Source: Eunapius fragilis (taxonomy: Eukaryota > Porifera > Demospongiae > Spongillida > Spongillidae). Taken from it: DNA of 64,000 nt. The notes beneath the pieces were generated by a model. The model had not been told where the DNA came from. It saw only the letters and a list, made by a program, of their open reading frames with translations, and searched no databases. The DNA lies in NCBI GenBank assembly GCA_963681505.1, contig OY811974.1, forward strand, positions 1,199,128 to 1,263,127, read 5' to 3'. The position numbers and the translations under genes are program-made. Positions 35,593 to 47,640 of the stretch are shown in pieces; position 1 is the stretch's first letter, and every line of letters begins with the position of its first letter.

Positions 35593-35749
35593 CTATTCCC
35601 TTCAACAACTTGAGGCACCTTCTCGAGTACGCGGGCAATAGTTGGACCGTCCTGAGAGCCCTGGCTGGCCTGGGGACCCGACTGGTGGTGATCAGCCGGG
35701 TCCCCAGACTAAGCTCTGGCATTTCTATGATTGTCTTCACTACAGTATT
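35593..35749 (+). other. Orphan exon candidate
   Basis: CTCTGCAG precedes and GTAAGG follows an open 157-nt segment encoding NNLRHLLEYAGNSWTVLRAL and TRLVVISRVPRLSSG. It contains an inverted repeat GGGGACCCG/CGGGTCCCC. No neighbouring exon in phase was found and no domain is recognised. It could equally be a chance open segment upstream of URM1. Confidence 0.25.
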
Positions 35750-35879
35750 GTAAGGTTAAGCCAACGTTGAACCATACTAGAGACATTAGTTACTTCGGCC
35801 CAAAGGCAAAGAGTTTCAGTTGGTGATTATAATTGTTAATCATCGGTAGTTAAGCATTAATTAAAAACGGGAAGAAAAA

Positions 35880-36179
35880 ATGTCGCTTACCGTTCAATTG
35901 GAGTTCAGTGGTGGTGCGGAGCTCTTGTTCGACAGAGTCAAGTGTCACAGGATAGAACTACCCCAAAAGCCTCTTCCATGGACCCTACGACACCTCATAG
36001 CGTGGGTGGGCGGGAACCTCGTGAAGGAACGGCCTGAACTCTTTGCGCTTGGGGAAACGGTGCGCCCTGGAATTCTGGTTTTGGTTAACAATGTTGACTG
36101 GGAGCTGCTGGGACAACTGGACTACGAACTCCAGAATGGCGATACTGTCGTGTTTATTTCGACTTTACATGGAGGATAG
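35880..36179 (+). CDS. URM1: Ubiquitin-related modifier 1
   Basis: Single-exon frame of 99 aa, [20 protein letters not shown] to FISTLHGG. Urm1 is a beta-grasp protein whose C-terminal Gly-Gly is activated by MOCS3/Uba4 as a thiocarboxylate. It supplies sulfur for 2-thiolation of wobble uridine in cytosolic tRNAs and can be attached to lysines. The length is normal (about 100 aa). Conserved features seen: GG(A)ELLF near the start, [44 protein letters not shown], the acidic [14 protein letters not shown] end and the terminal GG. The first ATG gives the expected N-terminus. It sits between the two SRCR genes on the same strand, without sign of a functional link. Complete and probably active. 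Confidence 0.95.
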   Translation: MSLTVQLEFSGGAELLFDRVKCHRIELPQKPLPWTLRHLIAWVGGNLVKERPELFALGETVRPGILVLVNNVDWELLGQLDYELQNGDTVVFISTLHGG

Positions 36180-36584
36180 ACCTGCCAATTATGCTCTGTT
36201 GCGTGTACGTACGTGTGTATTGTGAGAGATCGAATTCAAAAATAAGTAACTTAATTAAATTAAAAATAAGAAAATATTTTTTAGGCAACGCATGATCCAA
36301 TTATACAGAATAGTTCAAAAACGGGTGGGTGTCGTGTTTGTGGTCATGTTGTCTTCAATAGCCGTCAATTCACCGGTGTGTTGTAAGAGCTTTTACTGTA
36401 TGTATCATCTTTCAAAGCTTTCAAAAATGCTTCATTCATTGCTGACAAGAGTTCAGCAAGTGCTTGCTTTTACGCGTTTTTATAATTGACTCGATTTCAT
36501 CATTCTAGTTGTGTCGCAGAATTGCCATTTGTCCATAAATATTCTACTTAAAGAACTAAAGCTTAATTTCGTTGCAATGCAAGG

Positions 36585-38478
36585 ATGAAAAACATAGCTA
36601 TTGTCTTTTTCTGTGCGTCGTACTTCATAGCTGGTTCGTGTGAAGACAGCGACTAATCCAGTCTCCTTTAAAAAAGGTCGCATGCCTTATTCCCCACAGC
36701 TTCAGAGAGCATCGGGGACCTCCGGCTGGTGGGTAACGGCGCGACGTACTCAGCTGGAAGGTTAGAGATATTCCTGGGCAGCAACCACGGGTGGGGTACT
36801 GTAAGCCACCGAACGTTCAACCAGAGGACCGCAGATGTAGCTTGCCGCCAATTGGGATTCGACGGCGCGGACAACTTCGGCTTAGCACTAAATAGGTACG
36901 TAAGCGGTGTACACCATTCAGGTATACATTGCGGCAGGGTGTATGATTCAGTGTATATTCTGCATGCTGCTGTTTGGACGATCAGGTACCGCGTTCTTAC
37001 AGAGACCAGGTTTACAGACTTTATGCACCTAACCACGAAATTCAAACTCATTTATTTACTCTATGTGCATGTTAAATCGTTTTGTGCATAAGGTCTACGT
37101 GATTGTGATAAAATAAAAGTTGAAATTATTAAAAAAACACCTGATCATACAATAATCAATTGTACGTAGTTTCAACTTTTCTCCTGCACAGTACTGAGGT
37201 ATTATTAAATGCAGCTATCATTTGAAATATAACCGCTATGAAACATGTATCATTGACACATGCAGCTAGTGCATGTCATTAATTTTATACTTAATTCGGT
37301 GGTTTATTTGAATGCATTATTTTTGATGGGGAAAACTTTTTACAAATTGTTTTCATTAACATAAGACGAACATAATTTTCATGCAGTCCGACCCATGCAT
37401 CATAGTGTAGTCTTTATTGCGCCTTGATACAGTATGCTATGCATATGCTGATGGTCCCCTGAAACACTCAGCGAGGGGGTCCTGGGAGTCTGCATGAAGT
37501 ACTCTGAACCCCCTTCCCCCTTCGGATTGAGGAATACTTATGATTTATTCTCCCGCGCGAGCGTGTTCGCGTTCAAAATCAATGGGCATGCAGGGAAGCG
37601 TTTAAGTATACTGGAGTTGTGTACGCACTGCATGGTAACATGCATGAAACTCCCTTCAAAGTCGGCATGCAGTGCATTTATAAACTATATCCCGGCTGGA
37701 TCCTAGCTCCTTTGGAGTAGGGGACTCACTGTGGACCTTTCTAAATGACTCGCGCTGCACGGGAGACGAGCTGCATCTGCTGCGATGTCGCTGGAAGGGT
37801 GGACCGTGCCGTGACTGTGATCACAGCGAGGACATCGCTATTGAGTGCAGTAAGTTAGGAAAATGAATTAACGGTGGCTATATCGTAGACACAAACACAC
37901 ACGTTAAAAATATGTTCGTGCTGTCCCAATGATCCTTTACGCATATTTCCAGATTCAGCGGCGGTTTGGACGACTCCATATGAAGGGCAGGTACGCCTGC
38001 TTGGACCCTACCCTTCCAAAGGGATCGTCCAGGTCTACCTCAAGCAGGAGTGGGGTACCGTCTGCGGTGACAGCGCTACATCTGCGCAAGCTAATTCGAT
38101 TTGCGAACAGCTTGGCTACACCAATTCCAACGGACTTGATTTTCAGTAAGGATCAATTTAAGTTAGAGTGGATGGCTCCATTCATCGTTACAAATTTCAA
38201 TCATACATATAAACGTATAAAAATTTCAGGGGTAAAATGTGCCTTAGTTTGGTGGCAGTTTCAACCTAACGCTTTTACTCTCTCAGCGAATACAGTGGAA
38301 AGGTATGGTTAAAAGTGTTCCACTGCCAGGAATCGCAGCCGTGCTTCAGCAACTGCTACTATTACACCGATGTTGGCAAAGACTGGACTGAGGACTGCAC
38401 GACAGGCTCCCTGGTTGTGTCATGTGGTCAGTTGCATTTGTTTGTTGCATAAGCAATTATAACTAAATGTAGTGGTAC

Positions 38479-38535
<57 letters not shown>

Positions 38536-39795
38536 ATGCACGTGCGTGTATGTGATTGTGTGTGCACAGAATTTGTATTTGGAGGTTTCCGTGATACTTC
38601 TGTCAGTCGCTGCCGATGGGATCTGCCCAATGATACTACCACCACCCAACCCACACTGCCAACTCAAGGCTCCGTAACATGGTCCAAAGTGGACCCTTTC
38701 CCCATCGCTATGCGTTCTGTAGAAGAAGTTTCTCTGAAAATAACTCTTGAACCAGCAACTGTTGACATTGCGACTCAGCAGAGCCTAATGTCACCATCAG
38801 CAATGTTGCCAGCACCGGCGTCAGAAATAGGTTGCACAGAATCAGCCATGGACCTTGTTGTGATGTCATCAAATTGTGATGAAACCACACAAGCAACGGC
38901 AGTACCCCTAACAAACCATTTCCTGACCCAGTCTCCAACATCAGTACAAGAACTGGTGTCCACCAAAGCAATGCACACTGTGACTGCAGTCACGACCAAT
39001 TCTGATACCCATCTACATCTAACATCAGTTGCTGCTCAGCCTTCTTCAATTTCAATGATGCCTATTCTTGTGCAAACTACAGTAGCTCATGACGCTGGCC
39101 CTTCCCATGGATCAACTGCAGAGACCTCCTCTACAGTGGTGAATCCAACACTTACTTCTGTGGTAGAGACCAGTCCAGAAAACACCATCCACTTGACCTC
39201 AGTTGTAACAACGTCTGCACAGATGGCTACAAGCACTATAGACGAGAGTTCTGATGTGCACACTAACACTGTAATGGCATCACTGGGTGCAGCTTCCACC
39301 AGTCTGGTGGTAGCTATTACCTCACTGAAACCAGTCAGCACAGTTACACGCAGGACTGAAACTGAACTCACAGCTTCTTTGCTCATACAGACCACCCCTG
39401 TTTTGGCTGAAACGTCGACCTCTGCATATTTGCACTCCTCTTATCAGTTGTCCTCCCTTCTGTCCCCTGCTGCCATGACCGCTTCTATCATTGCGCCTTC
39501 CCTCTCCTTTGTTTACGTAAGTGCAACCTCAGAGCATATGCCATCTTCAACATCCAGCAGCACTGATAGGCCATCAAACTCCACGTCCACTGTGACACCT
39601 GTCCATCCACCCTCTGATACACCCTTCACAACCAATGACATTGTTGCAATGGCATTGGGATCATTTGGGCTGCTCCTACTGCTCTCCATGTTGTTGTTCA
39701 TGGCAGTCTACACCTGTGTATGGTTCAAACCTTGCTGTGGCAGAGCACACACAAAGAAGGATGCCTCCTCATCACATTACCCTGGGTTCTACTAA
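36585..39795 (+). CDS. SRCR receptor gene 2 (two SRCR domains, long Ser/Thr stalk)
   Basis: Six exons: 36585-36633, 36700-36895, 37707-37849, 37953-38145, 38287-38426, 38570-39795 (1947 nt, 648 aa). Phases 1,2,1,2,1 are the same as in SRCR gene 1, and exon 3 has the same length (143 nt). Signal peptide MKNIAIVFFCASYFIAG. SRCR 1 (about 27-129: AGRLEIFLGSNHGWGTVSH, DVACRQLGFDGADNFG, CTGDELHLLRCRW). SRCR 2 (about 138-240: GQVRLLGPYPSKGIVQVYLK, SICEQLGYTNSNG, CFSNCYYY, WTEDCTTGSLVVSC). Then about 350 residues rich in Ser, Thr and Val, probably O-glycosylated. One membrane segment (GSFGLLLLLSMLLFMAVYTC) and a short tail ending SSSHYPGFY. No stop or frameshift. Compared with gene 1 the stalk is about ten times longer. 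A cell-surface receptor or adhesion role is inferred. Confidence 0.88.
38480..38534. repeat. (GT)n microsatellite
   Basis: About 27 units ending 35 bp before the acceptor of the last exon of SRCR gene 2, and able to act as part of its 3' splice region. Confidence 0.95.
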
Positions 39796-39948
39796 GACTT
39801 TAGTACCACAAATAATAGAAGTGCCACGTGCACGGGGGCAATTAAGATATATTAATGCTCTTGCAGTTGAACAAAGCTTGTTGATTATAATGTGCTCCTT
39901 TTGTGTGTGGGGGTGAGGGGGGAGGTGTAATTTGTGTTTCTGTAGTAA

Positions 39949-39954
39949 AATAAA
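39949..39954 (+). promoter_or_regulatory. Putative poly(A) signal, SRCR gene 2
   Basis: AATAAA 154 bp after the stop codon. Confidence 0.55.
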
Positions 39955-40179
39955 TTAGCACCAATCATCAAATCTAGCCATGACTGTACACAAATGTGCA
40001 CCAACAAGGAGAAGCTGAACCGCTTCAAAATGAAAATGCTAACAATCGTTTGATGTATTTCAAAGCTGATTGCATGTGATGTATCAGCTTTTCTCAACCT
40101 TTAGTAAACTAATCTTACTGAGAAATGTCACAATTAGATCATAAAGAAATAAAGAATACACATTGGTGACAAAGTCAAT

Positions 40180-40264
40180 GCACCAATGCAGTCTCGTTCC
40201 CAGACAGAAACTGGGTACCTTGTTTCTCAATAAATAGGGTCTGGGAACGAGACTAGCACCAATG
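40180..40264. mobile_element. Tiny hairpin MITE with 9-bp target duplication
   Basis: A 67-bp hairpin (40189-40255) with arms GTCTCGTTCCCAGAC/GTCTGGGAACGAGAC lies between perfect direct repeats GCACCAATG (40180-40188 and 40256-40264). A 9-bp duplication is typical of MULE-mobilised elements. Confidence 0.8.
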
Positions 40265-40269
40265 TACCA

Positions 40270-41590
40270 AATTATGTATGTCCTATACTAGTACTCTGTA
40301 GTACATGCTGCAAATACTGTTGTGGCCCTGCCTCCTAAATCTGATGAGTCCCCAAGCACTTATTATTTAGTCCATTCGTGTCTAGGGAGTCAACCGAGAA
40401 TCGCCGCTCTTCGTCATTACCGAACAAAATGTTGTTCCCATGCCTCAAAAACACGTGCCAAATATGTTCGTGCTCATACAAACGAGGGGTCCGAGGCGGT
40501 ACAATTGTGAACTGATTTATCGGATGATAATGACTTATTGTGTTTGTGTTCTATATATATTCATGCAGAATAGATTGGCAGGAAACCGTAAGTATACGCG
40601 TACTCTCCATAGCAAAGTATATACATACACCCTTAAAAGCAATGTGATCGAGTTCACTTACTCAATATCTGCCAGGCTGCCCCCTTCCCAGAATAATCTT
40701 CCTCCACAGTGCGTATAGCATCAACGCCTAAACATATATCTGTATGGTTATAATCAAATGCTTGTTTTCTTCTCTAGCTGAATTCTTTTCGCACGGCGGA
40801 GAATTTTAAGTTGGGCCGTCCGGGCTTAGTGTTAATAGTGTTAATATTGTTAATAACTAAATGGAAGCACGTGTTGCCACAAATCAACCTCGCCGGCACC
40901 CAGTGTTCGTCAACAGGTCTATCCTCTTCTCCTCACTAAGAAACAGTCTCCGTGATAACTCTGAAAGTGATTATTAAGAACCCGACAATGGAGCGATAAA
41001 AGAGAGCTAACGGTGGCGCGACGAGGACACCACTGTGGGTAAGCCTCATTTGGGATGTGCACGGGGAACAATAATGGCGCTACCGTGAAGATTACGCGTT
41101 TATCACGGTGGCAGCGGAAGGGACGTCTAGACCCCCCTCCCCAATACAGTGTAATGACAACGGGGTGGGGGGGCTCAGTTCCTCGTAAACTAACAACGGG
41201 TACTGTACAAATTGCGGCTCCTCGCTCGCGTAGGGTCAATTCAGTAGTATTACGATATTCAAAAAAAAAAAAAAAAAAAAAAAAAACGGCGAGTAAATTT
41301 ACAAACCATACCTAACTGCGACATCCTGGGTTCTTATTCTAGGTAGCTGCTTGCTTTGTTTGACCAGAAAACGTTCGTCTCGACACTTTATCTAATTAAG
41401 CGCTATTTTGGTAAAATCGCCATGCATATTGGTCTGTCGGCACACAATTTTGGAGTGTTCGCCACACCCCCTATAAATTCCACTTTAAACGATTTGGTAT
41501 CAAGTTAGTCAGGTTGGTTGGATAAATAAGTCTTGTTGGTTGAATGAAGGCTAGGTATATTGACATTGATTAGGGCTAGACATAAAATCA
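40270..41590. other. No recognisable gene; A-run
   Basis: Short unsupported frames only. An A-run lies at 41261-41285. Confidence 0.4.
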
Positions 41591-41599
41591 GGTTCAGTA

Positions 41600-42735
41600 T
41601 GTGAAATGAATCACCATCCTAGTTTGGCTCTGTAGAGAACGGTTCTGGGCACAAGTATTCTTCACCTTCATCCGATTCAAATGAAAATACATTGTGATGG
41701 AGCTGGCTAATGCAACTAACGTGTGCTGTACTTCTGCTGCTTGTGCATTGTACCCATTTACTGTCAACATCATTGTCTTCACTGAAAAAGCTTCCATCAC
41801 AAGTCAGGCAAATCCAGTCTGCTGCATCAACTTCCTTGTCACCATTTCCTTTCTTTCCTTTTTCTTGCTTTCCTTGCTCAGTCTTTTCCTCCTTTTCCTG
41901 TTTCTGCCTTTCCTTCTCTGCTACCTCCTCTTCATACAATTGTTTCCAACATTTGCTGGTGAGAGCAAATACGGATGATGACAGTGAACACTTTCTCATT
42001 TTTCCTGTCGTTTTGCCTTGTTGTTCTAATGCCTGCAATCACTCAAAAAGGTCTCTTTTAAAGAGAGGTGTAATAGAATGTAGCCTTATTGTATGTTAAT
42101 TGATGCCTAGTGACTTGGATGTGGATGGTCCTTCTGTCATAGCAGATGTTTGTGAGGATGGTAATGCTGATAATATTTGTGTAGATTGTAATAGAACTGA
42201 TGTCTGTGAAGATGGTAATACAACTGATCCCTCCACAACATATAGATTTTACAGCTGTCCATGCAGAATATAAAAAGCGATTTATCTTCCACATCTCCAA
42301 GCCACTTTTTCCACCGTAAGCAGAATGAACTTCTCTTCACCAATGTGCTCTTGAAATTCAAATGATTGCTCAAACTAGACACCTAGTACTGGTGGAGAAG
42401 GCACACTAGTTGCTGTTAATGTTTTATGAAGTTGGTCCTTGACACATTTTGTATAATCAACTGCACTTTGACTTTGATCAAATGGATAAGGTCTAGCCTT
42501 CATAAAGCTATTACAGTATCATGTGTTATCAGGTCAACTGCTACCTTGAAAACAGCGGGATATGTTTTTTTTGATAATGCTTTCATTTGTACAAGAAACC
42601 TTCCACTTGTGTTTTGCTTTCTCCCACAAAGTATCTTCAGTGACTTGAGAACAGAGACGTCCAAGGGTTGGATCATGTGCGTTGAGTTCGGGTATCAGAA
42701 GACTGCTATCCTCAGGAGAGAGGTGTGATGCCCCC
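41600..42735 (-). pseudogene. Pogo/Tigger-like transposase C-terminal remnant with PHD-like finger
   Basis: Reverse strand, 5' part: NSTHMIQPLDVSVLKSLKI and a Lys-rich stretch, matching the (N)xTHxLQPLDVSVF motif of pogo-like DDE transposases. Then, at 42038-41619, VFALTSKCWKQLYEEEVAEK, a long Lys/Glu coil, and WICLTCDGSFFSED, KWVQC, AHVSCIS, a C-terminal PHD-like finger with one zinc ligand replaced by Ser. Frame changes between parts. Inactive. Confidence 0.65.
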
Positions 42736-44420
42736 TGCACACTCTGAGCTCTCTACCAGGCCATTGGGCTGCTCCTTCTTGGTGAGCTCTATCAGTGGGG
42801 CTGCTAGGGTAGCGTACTCTGGGATGAACTTGCGGTTGTATCCCGTAAGGCCTAGGGAATGCTCTGACGTTCTTCTTCGTCTTGGGCACAGGAAATGCCT
42901 CCATTGATAACTTTGCCTTTCTCCGGCTAAACATGCTTATTTCCCACTATGTGCCCCAAGTAGGTGCATTCATCCATGCTGAAATGGCACTTGCTGGGCT
43001 TGGTTGTCAGCCCCGCCTCCTGAAGCCTATTTCGTACTGCTACTAGGGCTGTTATATGTGGCACCTGGATGACTACATTGTCTATATTTGCTGCTGACCA
43101 TGTCCCCAACCCTTGCAACACTTGGTCCATCAAGGTAGATGGTGCGCCCTGTAGTCGAAATGTCATGACGTTAAATTCGAACTGTCGGTGTCACGAATGC
43201 TGCCTTCTTTTTCTACTCTGCCGCCATTGGAACCTGCTAGTACCCGTGCCAGATCCAATGTCGATATGAACTTTGGCCGTATCCAGTCTATCGATCAGTT
43301 TGTCCACTCGTGGCATTGGATAGCAGCCTGCTACCGAGACAACATTCAGCCTCCTGTACTTGATGCAGAACCAGATCCCTCTGTCCTTTGGTGACTTGGA
43401 GTATGGGGGCTGCCCATTCACTGTTCGACTTTGTGGCGATCCTGTACTTCACCATCTCCTTCAGCTATTTCTGCACCTGGTCCCTGTATACATATGGTAG
43501 TCTGTGTGGTGGTAGTTTCACTGGTTTTGCCGTACCAGTATCTATTATGTGCTCCGTTGCTCATATCCATCCTGGTTTGTCCTGCAGGGTGCCCTTGTAC
43601 TGCTCTAAAAGGTGTCTTAATTCTGCACGCTGCTCCAACATGAGCTGTTCTGCGATTTCGTAAGATTGTTCCTTGTCTTCGTTCCATAGGTGGAGCTCTT
43701 CTTTTCCTTCTGCATCTTGCACCCGAGGCATGCTTCGAGCTGCACGAGATCTCGGAGGTATTAGTAGAGTCCATTTCCAGCTGCTCGGCCCCAGACCTTA
43801 GTCTTTCGTAAGATTGATCCTTGTCTTCATTCCATAGGTGGAGCTCTTCTTTTCCTTCCGCATCTTGCACCCAGTAGCTGGTTGCCAGTGGTTCAGGCCA
43901 CTGAAGGTGACCTGGCTTGGTCACTCGAGCCACCAGGCCCCATGGTATGTGTCATCAATCTTAACTGAAAGTCGCTTCGGGCGAGCTGATATGATTTGTT
44001 ATTAGTAAGTCTTTTCCCTCGTCTGTCACTGTTCTTCACAGCATGGCCTTCAAAGCCTGATTGAACCGTTCTACAAGGCCGTCGGTTTGAGGGTGATACG
44101 GAGTTGTCTGGATGCTGTGGACATTTAGCAAGCGGTAGAGCTCTACCAACAGTTGGGAGGTGACGCTTGTCCCCTGATCCGTTAGTATTTCCTTTGGAAT
44201 ACTTGCTTGGCTGAATAGTTTTCTTAGTTTCTCTGCCACAGCTTCTGTGCCACAAGTTTGCAGCCTCCGGGTAACGAGTCACATATGACCAGGATGTATG
44301 TGTCCTTTGCTGCTCCATGGTAGAGGGCCCACAATATCCATTGCTGTGCGTGCTTCGACATGATCGTAGTGGAACTAGGCTGAGCCTGTCGGTTGTGGGT
44401 CTTCTGATACCTAGCACAGT
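42735..44420 (-). pseudogene. Ty3/Gypsy pol fragments (integrase then reverse transcriptase)
   Basis: On the reverse strand, in reading order: a decayed integrase (LRKLFSQASIPKEILTDQGT, PYHPQTDGLVERFNQALKAM at 44239-44036), a spacer with a tandem duplication, a pre-RT linker (LLEQYKGTLQDKPGW), and reverse transcriptase pieces (IKYRRLNVVSVAGCYPMPRV DKLIDRLD at 43421-43191; MTFRLQGAPSTLMDQVLQG and AGLTTKPSKCHF at 43166-42927). The YIDD box is altered to NIDN and frames are shifted, so it is dead. The order IN before RT is unlike standard Gypsy. It may be two fragments joined. Confidence 0.75.
43671..43878. repeat. Tandem duplication of about 65 bp, 142 bp apart
   Basis: TTCCATAGGTGGAGCTCTTC and its surroundings occur at 43681-43735 and 43823-43878 in the same orientation, inside the spacer of the Gypsy fragment. 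Confidence 0.75.
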
Positions 44421-44796
44421 TCCTCCAGATCCCCAGCGCTACAATACTCTGGTACCTTGCACAGCCGAAACCAGAGGTGTCAAACCGCCAGCTAGGTTAT
44501 GGGAGCAATACTTACCCGGCTAGTTGAAGGTGCCCTTGGTAAATATTTGGCCGGCCAGTAGAAGCTCTGCAGCAGCCTCTTGGTAGTTCTGCATTTTCAA
44601 AGGTGTCCCGCTATTGGAAGTTTTGAGTTTTGCACGACTGTCAATCGCACCGCAGCCACCAAATGTAAGAGGTTCACTGACTTGACTTGTTCCGTTCAGA
44701 ACGCAACTCAGCGTGGCTTGCACTATATCCTTGGCCGTACGGTATAATAGGTAGGCGCACACTCATATGCACACAATTACATGCTTTAATAGTCCT

Positions 44797-45062
44797 TTAA
44801 AATTCATACACTGCTAAATCTTCCAATAGCTCGGCCTGCAACTGTGAGCGAGTCTCATGGTGCAGCATGTCCATCCTTATTTTCAGCATTTTTGGTACCG
44901 TAACATAAGCTTGAGAACCACTGTCACCTTCATGGTTACAGGCTACTTACCCTGGTGTTGCTTGAAAAACTTCCGTGCATCAGTAATGTTTGAAAATCCA
45001 CTGATACACACCTGGAGCATTTTACTCTTGAGAACGCCCACTACCTCCATAGCTTTCTTGGC
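44797..45062 (-). CDS. Two 3'-terminal exons of an unrecognised gene (partial, tentative)
   Basis: Reverse strand. Exon 45062-44951 encodes AKKAMEVVGVLKSKMLQVCI SGFSNITDARKFFKQHQ and is followed by GTAAGT. A 41-bp intron ending CTCAAG leads in phase to exon 44909-44797, encoding YVTVPKMLKIRMDMLHHETR SQLQAELLEDLAVYEF and stop. Helical and plausible as protein. Family not recognised. No upstream exon assigned, so it may be a stranded gene end. The 41-bp intron is short but in phase. Confidence 0.35.
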
Positions 45063-45299
45063 CTCAATTCATGATGGGGCCTGCGGAAATAGATCGTTAT
45101 TTCTTTCCTGCCAAGAGTAGCTTCTTTGTGTATACAAGTTCAGCATTATGTAATGATGTAATTCATAAGGTCCCCAGACCCTTACATAGGGGTATACAAT
45201 CATCGGTGGTGCCTATTTTAAGAATACTCCATAACAACGGTAAGCCCTTCCTTGTCATTTTCCTTAGGAAGTTCTTATAGTCTGCTGGCCCCAAAACTA

Positions 45300-46010
45300 G
45301 TTAACTATAAGAATTAGTAGATGTATGATGATGTGTCCTCGCCCACGCCCTCTTCTTCTTCGGGGATGTCCTCCTCCCCGGCCTTGTCAAATTCTCTTTG
45401 GATCCCAGAAAATTATTTTTCATTAATCACGTAATCTTCGATGTTACAAACGATTTCCTGACATGCTCTTCTGTTACAGTGGCCCTCCCACCTGTCAGCC
45501 GTTCAGGAACCTGCTCTGCTAGCTGTGGATTATGCCTCATTAACCCATAAAACCATTAAAACCCTGGTCTGTCACTTCAGAATTTCGGTTTCCTGCCTTC
45601 TTGTTTTACAAGTAAATAAAAACAGTTGAATTTATAATTGTTTGACCTCGCCCGCGCCCTCTTCTCCTGCAGGCGTGTGGACACGTCCTCCTTGCCATGC
45701 TGGTTCTGGCCAGGCAGGTTAAGGTAGCAGTGGCCATGCAGCCCAGGGGGGGAAGCACTGCTGGTGGTGATAGGGGCAGCGCTGGTGGTACAGGCGGGGG
45801 CAGCACTGGTGGTGGTGGTGGGGGCAGCTCTGGTGGTGCCGGCGGGAAAAGCACTGCTGGTGGTGCCGGCGGGAAAAGCACTGCTGGTGGTGCCGGCGGG
45901 AAAAGCACTGCTGGTGGTGCCGGCAGAAAAAGCGCTGGTGGTGCTGGCGGGAGTGCCGGCGGGGTCAGCTGCTGGTGGTACCAGCGGGAGAGCTGGCGTG
46001 GCCAAAACGA
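45300..46010 (-). mobile_element. Proline-rich repeat element, copies B
   Basis: 45300-45390 is the reverse complement of the tail of copy A (about 24275-24350). 45610-46010 holds another copy with 27-bp units encoding PPAPPAVLF on the reverse strand, and next to it the fold-back end ACAAGTAAATAAAAAC (45608-45623). Confidence 0.6.
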
Positions 46011-46187
46011 TTTGGGTCTGCAGAATTAGCTACGCATGACTTTAAATGGGAGGATGATCGTGAGCACGATACAATAAGGCAACAGGACTTGCAAACAAAG
46101 CATCTGTTTTCCTTCAACCAGGACTGAGGGACACTACTTCTTCCTCCTTCCCGCCACCTGGTGACAAGATGGTCCCTGTGGTTCCTA

Positions 46188-47190
<1,003 letters not shown>

Positions 47191-47199
47191 AAATCCATT

Positions 47200-47640
47200 T
47201 TTTTAGAGGGCAAGCCGCTTAACAGCCAAGGAGGGCATTAATTGACACTCATTCATGTAATGTTTTTTTTATTTTGACTCTTGTTTTTTCAATCTAGTAT
47301 TAATCAACTTAGCTGTACTGAATTTAAACATATACAGGGGGTGTCAAGTCATGTACCTGCAGCAATTTGTATGCATGTAACTCAAGCATTGTATATACCA
47401 ACGTAGAGCACAATTTAGGCAGAAGGCATCCCTAGTAAGATTAGTTTTGAAATTTCAAAGCTCACAAGTAGTCTTGAAATTTTAAAGCTTGCAATTATGA
47501 TTATCTTGAAATTTCAAAGCTCACAATTGTAGTAGTAGTACACACGCACAACATAGAGTTAACAAAGAATGGGTACACAAACACACACCTGTCACCAAAA
47601 AACTCCTACACACCCAGACTTAGACACTGAGAGCCTCCGC
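47200..47640. repeat. Non-coding; short tandem AAATTTCAAAGCT units
   Basis: At 47448-47528 three imperfect units of about 35-40 bp contain TTGAAATTTCAAAGCTCACA. Nothing else recognised. Confidence 0.55.
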
